From assembly GCA_020558355.1 (NCBI GenBank), contig JAJCKG010000016.1:1-56656 (forward strand): a stretch of DNA of 56,656 nt. The letters are read 5' to 3'. The notes below the pieces were generated by a model that worked only from the letters and a program-made list of their open reading frames with translations, was not told the origin of the DNA and searched no databases. Position 1 is the stretch's first letter. Each line of letters opens with the position of its first letter. Both the position numbers and the translations under genes were made by a program. This document shows, piece by piece, positions 1 through 8,144 of the stretch. Source of the DNA: a bacterium 210820-DFI.6.37. GTDB taxonomy: Bacteria; Bacillota; Clostridia; Peptostreptococcales; Anaerovoracaceae.

Positions 1-170
1 TGTTGCCGCGCCAACATCTCTATGTTCCCTTTGTTCCCGCGAATGGCCTTTGGGAACAAAAATTCCATAAGATGGTAAATTGCTAAGGCGCCACTGAAAT
101 TCATCCCGCGGATTCCGCCTTTCAACCTCCCTAAATGCCCGCGGCCAGAGCAAAAGAAAAAAATCAAATT

Positions 171-193
171 GTTGTTGCATACTATGCAACAAC
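171..193. promoter_or_regulatory. Palindromic operator candidate, copy 1
   Basis: This is a perfect 23-bp dyad: arm GTTGTTGCATA, a central C, then the exact complement. The core TGCATACTATGCA (176-188) recurs at 259-271, exactly 83 bp away, close to eight helical turns, so both would face the same side of the DNA. The motif does not resemble a Fur box. The regulator is unknown to me; an iron- or haem-responsive repressor is an inference from the downstream genes. Confidence 0.6.
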
Positions 194-258
194 GGACAAA
201 AACCCTGAAATTCCAACAAAAAAATAAAAATTGCGCAATAGAAAAAAGAAAAAAACGG

Positions 259-280
259 TGCATACTATGCAACAAAACGG
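259..280. promoter_or_regulatory. Palindromic operator candidate, copy 2
   Basis: The core TGCATACTATGCA is identical to copy 1, and the right arm continues ACAA as there, followed by a shared ACGG slightly further on, while the left arm has degenerated. It ends only a few bases upstream of the candidate -35 hexamer at 284-289, a position from which a bound protein could block RNA polymerase. Confidence 0.55.
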
Positions 281-283
281 CTA

Positions 284-311
284 TTTACAACAGGGGAGAA
301 TTCAGTAAAAT
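284..311 (+). promoter_or_regulatory. Candidate sigma-A promoter of the haem operon
   Basis: TTTACA (284-289) and TAAAAT (306-311) are separated by 16 nt. It is the best -35/-10 pair I can find upstream of the first gene. Confidence 0.45.
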
Positions 312-428
312 ATTTATGTGAGTTAGATAAGGCTAATTCGTGATTGAAAGCGTATATTTTTCCTGCAAAATGTACGAAAAAAAATATACAGCGTTATTAG
401 GAAACGTACACAAGTGAAAGGACCGATT

Positions 429-2420
429 ATGGAAAACAAGTTCAAGAAAAAGATAGCGGTGATCATATGCTGCTGTCTCATACTGACGATTTTATCAGGA
501 ACCGCGGGGTTGAAAGTCAGCAGCGCGGATGACACTGGGGTAAAGGATGGGACTTACTCCATACCGGTCAGTCTGTGGCATGCGTCAAAAGACAGCGCTT
601 CTATGGGAAACAACGCGCTGCAGCAGACTGGAAAGCTGGTAGTAAGCGGAGGCGACGCGCAGCTGTATCTCAAATTTACCAGCATGGAATTTTCCGGTAT
701 GAGCGGCTATTTGATGCAGCTGGACCTGCTGGAGGACATTACCTTTAATGAATACAATTATCCGGAAAAATATAAAGAAAAAGCGGCGACGGTTGTTTCC
801 AGATACAGCATTGTGGACCAGTATAACGGCCCCAGCTCCACGGATGTCAACTGCGCTGGGAAACAATATCCCAAGGTCCTGAAAATACCAGTTACCATAG
901 GGCAGCAGTATACCTGGGCCCATGTATATGTTCCGGTTATGGGCGAACTGGGCAGCGGCGACCAGGTCTGCCGGATCAAGCTGGACTTTGACGCCATGTC
1001 TGAAATGACCTCCGATGAAGCGGCGGAATGGGAGGCCGCGGAAAAAGATGATGAAGGGGGAACTCCCGGGGAAACAGGAAATCTCAACAAAACAGAGCTG
1101 AAAAAGTACATAGATCAGGCAACCGCGCTTTTGGGAAAAACAGATACATATACAGAAGCTTCTCTAAGCCAGCTGCAGGCGGCGCTGGACACAGCAAAGA
1201 AAACCTGGGAAACCACTTCCACAACCCAGACCGTAGTGGACGCGCAGGCAAAATCCCTGAAAGCGGCCATTGACGGCCTGATCAAAAAATCATCAGAAAA
1301 TCTGGATAAAAACAATCTGAAAAATGGAAAATACACCGTCTATGTGGATCTGTGGCACGCCACATCCAACAAGGCTTCCATGGGAAATCCCACTATGAAT
1401 CACAAGGCTCTTCTGACCGTAAAGGATGGGACCTACACCATGGATATTTCCACCCATCCTATGACAGTAGGCACCATCACAGCCTGCCTGCAGACGCTGC
1501 AGATCAAGCAGAACGACGGCTCCTACAAATACGCGCAGATCACAGCGAAAAACAATCCGGGAAAGCAGCCCAGCGTATTTCGCTTTGTACTTCCTTCAAA
1601 AGACACCTATATTCCGGTCCTGATCGATCCTAAGGTGGAGGTCATGGGAGAAGATCCGCTTCCCGCCAGGCTGAAGATCAGCTGGGATACCCTGGCAAAG
1701 GCCGCGGATAACGCAAAGGTAGAAGAAAACACAAAAGCGGTGACTGCGGGCCTGGACACCAAAGCGGTGGATATCACTCACAAGAGTACAAAGGTCAGAG
1801 TGAAAGCCGCGAAAAACATACTGGTCAACGGAGTAAAGCTGTCGGTAAAAAAACTCACCTCAGGCAGCGACTACACAAAGACAAAGGCGGCCCTCAGTAG
1901 CGAAGGAAGCAAAATGACGATTTACGACATTACCCTTTACTCGCCGGAGAATTCCAAGGTCCAGCCAAACGGCATGGTAAAAGTCTATCTGCCTATTCCA
2001 AAGGGCTATAACAAAAACAGTCTGGCGGTTTACCGTATGTCCGGAACCAATAAGACAAAGATGACGGCAAAGGTCAGCAATGGAACTTGCGTCTTTTCCA
2101 CAAATCACTTTAGTATCTTTGCTCTGGTAGATACCAGCACAGCCTCCGCGGGAGGCGGCGGCAGCGGAGGAACCGCGTCTATTTCCGGCGGAGCCGCTGA
2201 CGCGGGGGATATGGAAGAGGCAGTAGAAGAGGAAATGACAGACAGCCAGCAGACCGGGCAGGAAAGCGGGACCGGGTCGCCTAACACAGGGGACGCGCTT
2301 TCCATGAACCAGATGATGTCCCTGATGCTGCTGGGGATATCCATGCTCAGCGCCCTGGTCATGGTGGTGCTGGTGATAGCCGTATTTTTAAAACTGGCAA
2401 TGAGAAGGAGAAACAGTTGA
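429..2420 (+). CDS. Cell-wall-anchored NEAT-domain haem/haemoprotein-binding protein
   Basis: This surface protein probably captures haem or haemoproteins as the first step of haem uptake. The 663 residues show, in order, a signal peptide (Lys-rich, then hydrophobic to about residue 30), a NEAT domain (about 37-200, with the SLWHA and SMGNN signatures), a FIVAR-like helical module (about 215-290), a second NEAT domain (about 300-430, DLWHA and SMGN), a beta-sandwich-like region (to about 590), a Gly/Ser/acidic linker, SPNTGD, a membrane helix and an RRR tail. SPNTG fits the S/P-P-x-T-G signal known for clostridial class B sortases rather than LPxTG. I do not see the usual YxxxY haem motif in either NEAT domain. 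The ATG at 429 is chosen because GAAAGGA lies 6-7 nt upstream; a GTG at 414 lacks this. It is the first gene of an operon. Confidence 0.88.
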   Translation: MENKFKKKIAVIICCCLILTILSGTAGLKVSSADDTGVKDGTYSIPVSLWHASKDSASMGNNALQQTGKLVVSGGDAQLYLKFTSMEFSGMSGYLMQLDLLEDITFNEYNYPEKYKEKAATVVSRYSIVDQYNGPSSTDVNCAGKQYPKVLKIPVTIGQQYTWAHVYVPVMGELGSGDQVCRIKLDFDAMSEMTSDEAAEWEAAEKDDEGGTPGETGNLNKTELKKYIDQATALLGKTDTYTEASLSQLQAALDTAKKTWETTSTTQTVVDAQAKSLKAAIDGLIKKSSENLDKNNLKNGKYTVYVDLWHATSNKASMGNPTMNHKALLTVKDGTYTMDISTHPMTVGTITACLQTLQIKQNDGSYKYAQITAKNNPGKQPSVFRFVLPSKDTYIPVLIDPKVEVMGEDPLPARLKISWDTLAKAADNAKVEENTKAVTAGLDTKAVDITHKSTKVRVKAAKNILVNGVKLSVKKLTSGSDYTKTKAALSSEGSKMTIYDITLYSPENSKVQPNGMVKVYLPIPKGYNKNSLAVYRMSGTNKTKMTAKVSNGTCVFSTNHFSIFALVDTSTASAGGGGSGGTASISGGAADAGDMEEAVEEEMTDSQQTGQESGTGSPNTGDALSMNQMMSLMLLGISMLSALVMVVLVIAVFLKLAMRRRNS

Positions 2421-2421
2421 T

Positions 2422-3288
2422 ATGAAGCATGAATTGAATTTTGGACGCAGAGCGGCCGCTGCCCTATTGATCCTGGCCGTGATGGCAATGGGGATACTCG
2501 CGGCCGGGGAAGGGGTCTACGCGGCGGAAAGCGGAACCGCGTATCTGGCTACGGCCACCCCTTATTACAAACATCCGGTAACAGGAAAGATTGAGGACGC
2601 CGGACAGAATGAAGGAATCGGACAGGGAATGACCGAAAGCGTTCTGTATAAAAAGGCGCTGGTGGAGATTACCGATTCCGGCAAGACCTACGCAACGGTT
2701 CGCTTTTATATGATGGATAATATTTCTAAGGTTAAATTCTGGGCGCAAAACCGCGGAGCCTCCGGATGGAGCAGCACGTCTTACCAGATCATGCAGGAAA
2801 ATATTGGCGGCAAATACTGCTCCGACTTCCGGATCAATATCCCGTCTAAGACAGCCATTGTCAAAGCGCAGATGTACGTTTCCGCCATGGGACGGAATGT
2901 AATTTTCTATATGAACTTTTCCAATTTAAAAGAGGGACATGGAAATTTCATCACCAGTGTTTCCGCGTCCACCAAAAGCAGTCAGGCCGCGTCAGCCTCC
3001 GGCAGCTCAGGAAATACTCAGACCGCCGCGGACAGCGCCTCTGACGCCGCGACGGATGATACACAGACGCAGGACGACAGCGGGGCCATTGATGATACAC
3101 AGGGTCTGACCACTTCGCAGGATCAGACGCAGGAAACAGCCGCGGCTGGAGACGGGACCGTTCTTCCGGCCCTTTCCTGGGTACTGGTGCTTCAGTGCAT
3201 TCTCATTATTCTGGTTCCTGCCCTTATCGTAGGAGCTGCCCTTATGGGACTCCTGATTTATATAAAAAATCGGGAGGAAATTGAATGA
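2422..3288 (+). CDS. Shp-like haem-binding surface protein
   Basis: This membrane-anchored protein probably relays haem from the NEAT receptor to the lipoprotein of the ABC importer, as streptococcal Shp does for HtsA/SiaA. The 288 residues comprise a signal peptide (to about residue 34), one Shp-type NEAT-like domain (about 38-175), a Ser/Ala/Asp/Gln-rich spacer and a C-terminal membrane helix (about 255-280). The start of the domain (YKHPVTGKIEDAG, then GIGQGM) matches my memory of Shp closely, and a Met in the later MGR loop lies where Shp has a haem-ligating Met. It follows the previous gene by one base and overlaps isdE by four (ATGA). No sorting motif is present, so it would stay membrane-anchored. 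Confidence 0.82.
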   Translation: MKHELNFGRRAAAALLILAVMAMGILAAGEGVYAAESGTAYLATATPYYKHPVTGKIEDAGQNEGIGQGMTESVLYKKALVEITDSGKTYATVRFYMMDNISKVKFWAQNRGASGWSSTSYQIMQENIGGKYCSDFRINIPSKTAIVKAQMYVSAMGRNVIFYMNFSNLKEGHGNFITSVSASTKSSQAASASGSSGNTQTAADSASDAATDDTQTQDDSGAIDDTQGLTTSQDQTQETAAAGDGTVLPALSWVLVLQCILIILVPALIVGAALMGLLIYIKNREEIE

Positions 3289-4178
3289 TGAAGAAAATCG
3301 CGCTTCTCCTTGCGGCGCTGACGCTGGTTATGAGCCTTACGGGATGCGTAAAGTATGAAAAAAGCGGCCGTCAGGAAAATGTCACCAGCGTGGACCCGGA
3401 CAAAACGGCAATCGTGGCAACCTCCATGGCAGTGACGGAGATCTGCGCGAAGCTGGAGATTCCTCTGGTAGGCGTCCCCAGCAGCAATTTGTCCGAGGTG
3501 CCTGAGGTCTATGAGGACCTTCCCAAGATCGGCACAGCTATGTCGCCGGATATGGAAAAGGTATCGGCCCTGCGGCCCGCGTGGATCTTATCTCCCGTCA
3601 GCCTTATGGCGGATCTGAAGCCAAAATATGAAGCCATCGGAGTGGATTACGCTTTTCTCAATTTAAGCAGCATTAAAGGCATGTTTAAATCCATTCAGGA
3701 GCTGGGCGATCTGTTCCAGAGGCAGGAGCAGGCGGAAAAGCTGGTAAGCGACTTTGAAGCCTACTGTGAAACCTATGAGAAAAAACATAAAAAGGCGGAA
3801 AAGAAAAAGGTTTTGATTCTCATGGGGCTGCCCGGATCCTATGTGGTGGCAACGCCAAAGTCCTATGTGGGTAGCCTGGTGGAAATGGCTGGCGGCGTTA
3901 ATGTTTACGCCAGCGAGGAAAAGGATTTCGTCAATATCAATACGGAAGATATGCTGAAGAAGGATCCGGACATTATCCTCCGCTGCGCGCACGCTCTGCC
4001 GGATCAGGTGGCGGAGATGTTCAGCGAGGAATTTAAAACCAACGATATCTGGAAGCATTTTAAAGCAGTGAAGAATGGAAAGGTCTACGACCTTCCCTAT
4101 GAATATTTCGGCATGAGCGCTACCTTTGATTACAAAAAGGCGTTAAAGGAGCTGGAGCCGATTCTATATGGAGATTAA
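3285..4178 (+). CDS. isdE: Haem ABC transporter substrate-binding lipoprotein
   Basis: This extracytoplasmic lipoprotein delivers haem to the permease encoded next. The 297 residues begin with a lipoprotein signal whose lipobox is LTGC (lipidated Cys about residue 21), followed by a type III periplasmic-binding (FhuD/BtuF/IsdE) fold with the typical opening AIVATSMAVTEICAKLEIPLVGVP and a long linking helix. GGGAGG lies 7 nt before the ATG at 3285; the next codon is also ATG. The start overlaps the preceding stop by four bases, indicating translational coupling. Specificity for haem rather than a siderophore or cobalamin is inferred from the two haem-binding surface proteins upstream. Confidence 0.85.
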   Translation: MMKKIALLLAALTLVMSLTGCVKYEKSGRQENVTSVDPDKTAIVATSMAVTEICAKLEIPLVGVPSSNLSEVPEVYEDLPKIGTAMSPDMEKVSALRPAWILSPVSLMADLKPKYEAIGVDYAFLNLSSIKGMFKSIQELGDLFQRQEQAEKLVSDFEAYCETYEKKHKKAEKKKVLILMGLPGSYVVATPKSYVGSLVEMAGGVNVYASEEKDFVNINTEDMLKKDPDIILRCAHALPDQVAEMFSEEFKTNDIWKHFKAVKNGKVYDLPYEYFGMSATFDYKKALKELEPILYGD

Positions 4179-4179
4179 T

Positions 4180-5193
4180 ATGAATAAGATACAGACAAGG
4201 GATAAACGAAAAGGTCTGACCGCGGCGCTGGCGTTTGCCGCGGTATGCGCGCTGCTGCTGGCGGTGCTGCTCTGGTCCGTCAATCAGGGCAGCATCCATA
4301 TCAGCGGAGGCAAGCTGCTTCGGGGGCTTTTCGTAGAGTATGATGAAGATGTGGCAACTGTCTACGATCTTCGTTTCCCAAGAATGATTATTTCGCTCAT
4401 GGTAGGAGCGGCGCTGGCTGTTTCCGGGGTCCTGTTTCAGGCGGTTTTAAAAAACCCCCTTACCGATCCGGGAATCATCGGTATCTCCGGTGGGGCCAGC
4501 TTTACGGCGGTTATCCTGACCGCTGTGGCGCCGGGGCTCTTTTACTTTCTGCCTCTGGCGGCTTTTTTAGGAGGGCTGTTCGCCTTCTTTCTGGTATATT
4601 CCCTTTCCTGGAAGGGCGGGCTTTCTCCGCTGCGGATTATCCTGGTGGGCGTCGCGGTAAGCACTATGTTTTCCGGACTTTCCAGCGCCATAAATTCTAT
4701 GGGCGGCGGCAACCAGTCTTCCGTAGCTTCCATTGTAAACGGGAGTATCACTATGAAAACCTGGGATGATGTAAACATTGTTTTATATTATCTTCCCATC
4801 TTCCTGATTCTGGCCCTTTGCTTTTCAGGCGTCTGCAACCTTATGGCTCTGGATGACAAAACGGCCAGAGGAATCGGCCTGAATGTGAACCGCTGGCGTA
4901 TTATTATTTCCATCGTGGCGGTGGTGCTGGCGTCTGTTTCCACAGCGGTCGCGGGGATTGTCAGCTTTGTAGGCTTGATCGTTCCCCACATTGCCAGGAT
5001 GCTGGTAGGAAGCAACCATAAGGTCCTGATCCCCTTTTCCATTCTGCTGGGCGCGCTGGTGTTCCTGGCGGCGGATACCATCGGCAGAACCATCGCGGCG
5101 CCTTACGAGATCAGCGCGTCGATTGTTATGGCCGTTGTGGGCGGCCCGTTCTTTATCATGCTGCTGAGAAGGAGGGGAAAGTATGGAAGTTAG
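4180..5193 (+). CDS. isdF: Haem/iron ABC transporter permease, FecCD family
   Basis: This is the membrane-spanning subunit of the haem importer. The 337 residues carry multiple hydrophobic helices and family hallmarks: DLRFPRMIISLMVGAALAVSG near the N-terminus, KNPLTDPGIIGISGGA, and the cytoplasmic ATPase-contact loop FVGLIVPHIARMLVG. I choose the ATG at 4180, which has GGAG 6 nt upstream, over an in-frame ATG at 4168 inside the end of isdE that has no ribosome-binding site. The downstream ATPase gene overlaps its end by 11 bp. Confidence 0.9.
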   Translation: MNKIQTRDKRKGLTAALAFAAVCALLLAVLLWSVNQGSIHISGGKLLRGLFVEYDEDVATVYDLRFPRMIISLMVGAALAVSGVLFQAVLKNPLTDPGIIGISGGASFTAVILTAVAPGLFYFLPLAAFLGGLFAFFLVYSLSWKGGLSPLRIILVGVAVSTMFSGLSSAINSMGGGNQSSVASIVNGSITMKTWDDVNIVLYYLPIFLILALCFSGVCNLMALDDKTARGIGLNVNRWRIIISIVAVVLASVSTAVAGIVSFVGLIVPHIARMLVGSNHKVLIPFSILLGALVFLAADTIGRTIAAPYEISASIVMAVVGGPFFIMLLRRRGKYGS

Positions 5194-5974
5194 AAATCTC
5201 ATGTTTGCCTATGATGTCAAAACCAAGGACAGCCGGGGAAAGCTGGCCAACAAGATCCTGGACGGCGTTTCCTTTACCGTGAAGGACCAGAAAATCACAA
5301 CCCTTCTGGGGGCCAACGGATGCGGCAAGACGACTCTGTTCAATCTGATGACCAAGAACCTGGTGCCGCTACGGGGCAAGGTGCTGCTGGATGGAAAAAG
5401 CATTCGCTTCATGAAGCAAAAGGACTTCGCGAAGCGGGTAGCTATTGTACATCAGAACAATCAGGCGGCTTCGGATATTACCGTGGAAAAGCTGGTGGCC
5501 TACGGAAGGACGCCGCATCAGAATATGCTGTCCGCGAACCGGAGCGAAGATCTGGAGATCATTCAGTGGGCCATGGAAGCGACCGGAGTGGAAGACTACC
5601 GGAGCAGGGAAGTCATGAGCCTTTCCGGCGGTCAGCGGCAGCGGGTGTGGATCGCTATGGCGCTGGCGCAAAAAACGGATATTTTATTTTTAGATGAACC
5701 GACGACTTATTTGGATATTCGCTATCAGATCGAGCTGCTGGAGCTGATCTGTCAGCTGAATCAGGCCTACGGTATCACCATTATTATGGTGCTCCACGAT
5801 ATGAATCACGCGATTTATTACAGCGATGAAATTATCGGCCTGAAGGACGGACAGATTCTGGTTCAGGGGGAGCCGTCAAAGGTCATTACCCCCGACAGCA
5901 TTGAAGAGCTTTACGGCATCCGCCTTGAGGTAGAGCGGTCCGGCGGGCGGAGCATCGTTTCCACAGTCAGGTAA
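5183..5974 (+). CDS. Haem/iron ABC transporter ATP-binding protein
   Basis: This is the ATPase of the importer formed with the two preceding genes. In 263 residues it shows Walker A (GANGCGKTT, about 48-56), the Q-loop, the signature LSGGQRQRVWIAMAL, Walker B (DILFLDEPTTYLD) and the switch His (VLHDMNHA). AGGAGGGG precedes the ATG by about 6 nt. The domain order and length are ordinary for FepC/FhuC-type ATPases. Confidence 0.92.
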   Translation: MEVRNLMFAYDVKTKDSRGKLANKILDGVSFTVKDQKITTLLGANGCGKTTLFNLMTKNLVPLRGKVLLDGKSIRFMKQKDFAKRVAIVHQNNQAASDITVEKLVAYGRTPHQNMLSANRSEDLEIIQWAMEATGVEDYRSREVMSLSGGQRQRVWIAMALAQKTDILFLDEPTTYLDIRYQIELLELICQLNQAYGITIIMVLHDMNHAIYYSDEIIGLKDGQILVQGEPSKVITPDSIEELYGIRLEVERSGGRSIVSTVR

Positions 5975-5983
5975 GGAGGATTT

Positions 5984-6397
5984 ATGAAAAAAGTGATCAA
6001 CGGGATCTGTGTAGGGCTGGCTTTCCTCTGCGTCGCCATCGGCGCGGTAGGGATCGTGCTCCCGTTTCTCCCTACGACCCCTTTCTTTATTTTAGCGGCG
6101 GCGCTTTTCGCGAAGGGCTCCGCCAGGTTCCACCGGTGGTTTTTATCCACTTCCCTTTATAAAAAACATCTGGACGATCTGGTAAGGACCAAAGCCATGA
6201 CAAAGAAAAGCAAGTGTTCCGTACTGGCTTCCATTACGGTGCTGCTGACCATCGGGTTTTTCCTGTCGCCCATCTGGCACGCCAAGGTGGTTATTGTTAT
6301 TGTAGCTTTGGCCCATTACTACGTTTTTCTGTTTCGGATACGCACCATTACTGAGGAAGAAAAGAGCAGGCTGAGAGGAAAAGAGGATGTTTCATAA
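5984..6397 (+). CDS. YbaN/DUF454-family inner-membrane protein
   Basis: This small membrane protein of 137 residues belongs to the DUF454 (YbaN) family, whose biochemical role is not established. The N-terminal half has two closely spaced hydrophobic stretches with the family motif GIVLPFLPTTPFFILAAALFAKGS, and two more hydrophobic segments follow (about 75-115). AAGGAGG lies at a normal distance before the ATG. It sits nine bases after the importer ATPase and its end overlaps the next ABC gene, so it is part of the haem operon. Confidence 0.8.
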   Translation: MKKVINGICVGLAFLCVAIGAVGIVLPFLPTTPFFILAAALFAKGSARFHRWFLSTSLYKKHLDDLVRTKAMTKKSKCSVLASITVLLTIGFFLSPIWHAKVVIVIVALAHYYVFLFRIRTITEEEKSRLRGKEDVS

Positions 6398-8144
6398 GCG
6401 ATTACTAAATGAGTTTAAAATGACGAGAAAATATACGGCAGTGACGGTGGCCTGTCAGTGGGTCAGCATGATGGCGAATCTGCTGTTTGTCTATGCCGGA
6501 TCTGTCCTGATTCGGGACATGCTGTTTGGAGCTGTTACCGGACAGGGAGCCGTGACCTATCTGGTTCTGATGGCTATTTTTCTCGCGGTCCGTTTTGCGG
6601 CCTGCGCGGGGAAAAACCATTGCAGTGTAAAGACTGCCGACCTTGTCAAGGCCAGGCTGAGGGGCCTGATCTTTGACAAGCTGCTGCGGCTTGGGAAAAA
6701 TTATCATCAGAAGGTTTCCACCTCGGAAGTGGTGCAGATCAGTACCGAAGGGGCGGACCAGCTGGAATTTTATATGAGCCAGTATGTGCCGCAGTTTTTT
6801 TACAGCATGATCGCGCCGGTGACCTTGTTTTTGGTGGCGCTGCAGATCAGCGTCAAGGTCGCGGTGGTGCTGCTCTTGTGTGTGCCGCTGATTCCTGTAT
6901 CCATCATTCTTGTTCAGAAAATCGCGAAGCGGCTTTTAGGCAAATACTGGGGCAGCTATACCAAGCTTGGAGACAGCTTTCTGGAAAACCTGCAGGGACT
7001 GACTACGCTGAAAATCTACGGCGCGGATGAAGCTTACGCAAAGCGCATGGATGAAGACGCGGAGTCCTTTCGCCGGATTACGATGCGGGTCCTGATTATG
7101 CAGCTCAATTCCATCAGTATTATGGACCTGGTGGCCTATGGAGGAGCCGCCGCGGGAATCCTTCTCACCATCCTGGAGTACATGAAGGGAAACGTCAGCT
7201 TTACCCAGTGCGTGTTCATGCTTTTGATTTCCGCTGAGTTTTTCCTGCCTCTTCGAATGCTTGGTTCTTTCTTTCATATCGCTATGAACGGGAACGCCGC
7301 GGCGGATAAGATTTTCCGGCTGCTGGATATGGAAGAGCAGCCAAAGGGGGAAAGCCTTGAATTTCCGGAAGGGGATATCTCCTTTAAGAAGGTGGGCTTT
7401 TCTTACGAGGATGGAGAACGGCAGATTCTGGAGCAGGTGGAGCTGCGGTTTAAAGCTGGCAGCATGACTGCTCTTGTAGGCGAATCCGGATGCGGAAAAA
7501 GCACCATTGCCAGTCTCCTTATGGGAGAGCGGGACGGTTACCAGGGAGAAATCTGTATCGGGGATGAAACAGAGCTTCGTCAGATCGCGGAGGATGTGCG
7601 GCTAAAGAATATGACCAGGATCAATCACAGCGGCTATATTTTCAAAGGAACCGTAGAAGAAAACTTGCGCATGGGAAATGAAGCCGCTTCTGCCGCGAAT
7701 ATGCTGAAGGTTCTGCGTCAGGTGGACCTTTACCGCGACTTTGAAAAGCGGGGCGGCCTGTCTATGAAGCTTTCTGAGCGGGGAGAAAATCTTTCCGGCG
7801 GCCAGCGGCAGCGGCTTGCCCTGGCAAGGGCGCTGCTCCACGACAGTCAGGTCTATGTTTTTGATGAAGCCACCTCCAATGTGGATGTGGAAAGTGAAAA
7901 TAAGATCATGGAGGTGGTGGAAGCCCTCAGCCGGGAAAAGACGGTTATTTTGATTTCCCACAGACTGGCAAATGTAGTCTGTGCCGGTAAAATTTATGTA
8001 ATGGACCAGGGAAGCATCTGTGAAAGCGGGACCCACTCGGAACTGATGCGGAAAGAGGGACGCTACTGCGAGATGTTCCGGCTTCAGCAGGAGCTGGAAC
8101 AATACAGCGCGGGAGAGGAAAGGAGTGAAGCTGTTGGAAAATAA
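6387..8144 (+). CDS. ABC exporter half-transporter 1 (membrane plus ATPase)
   Basis: This is a type IV ABC half-transporter of 585 residues, likely one partner of a heterodimer with the next gene. An N-terminal six-helix membrane domain (about 1-310) is followed by an ATPase domain with Walker A GESGCGKST, signature LSGGQRQRLALARAL and Walker B VYVFDEATSNVD. It is most like the CydCD/haem-related exporter group. Its place directly after a haem importer resembles the streptococcal sia/hts operon, which also ends in ABC exporters. A role in haem efflux, intracellular haem handling or thiol/haem balance is inferred, not shown. It overlaps its neighbours at both ends. Confidence 0.85.
   Translation: MFHKRLLNEFKMTRKYTAVTVACQWVSMMANLLFVYAGSVLIRDMLFGAVTGQGAVTYLVLMAIFLAVRFAACAGKNHCSVKTADLVKARLRGLIFDKLLRLGKNYHQKVSTSEVVQISTEGADQLEFYMSQYVPQFFYSMIAPVTLFLVALQISVKVAVVLLLCVPLIPVSIILVQKIAKRLLGKYWGSYTKLGDSFLENLQGLTTLKIYGADEAYAKRMDEDAESFRRITMRVLIMQLNSISIMDLVAYGGAAAGILLTILEYMKGNVSFTQCVFMLLISAEFFLPLRMLGSFFHIAMNGNAAADKIFRLLDMEEQPKGESLEFPEGDISFKKVGFSYEDGERQILEQVELRFKAGSMTALVGESGCGKSTIASLLMGERDGYQGEICIGDETELRQIAEDVRLKNMTRINHSGYIFKGTVEENLRMGNEAASAANMLKVLRQVDLYRDFEKRGGLSMKLSERGENLSGGQRQRLALARALLHDSQVYVFDEATSNVDVESENKIMEVVEALSREKTVILISHRLANVVCAGKIYVMDQGSICESGTHSELMRKEGRYCEMFRLQQELEQYSAGEERSEAVGK

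Larger units (their letters stand above)
1..428. other. Upstream region of the haem-uptake operon
   Basis: No coding region can be supported here. A hairpin with 9-bp arms (30-38 and 52-60, TTTGTTCCC/GGGAACAAA) has no T-run on either strand, so I do not call it a terminator. The stretch 140-280 is very A-rich and holds two copies of a palindromic motif, annotated separately. A plausible sigma-A promoter is TTTACA (284-289), a 16-nt spacer and TAAAAT (306-311), which leaves a leader of about 110 nt before the first gene. Confidence 0.5.

Noticed and set aside
323..336. TTAG-N6-CTAA as a DtxR/IdeR-type iron box before the haem operon
   Set aside because: Spacing does not fit the 19-bp DtxR consensus and the outer half-sites do not match.
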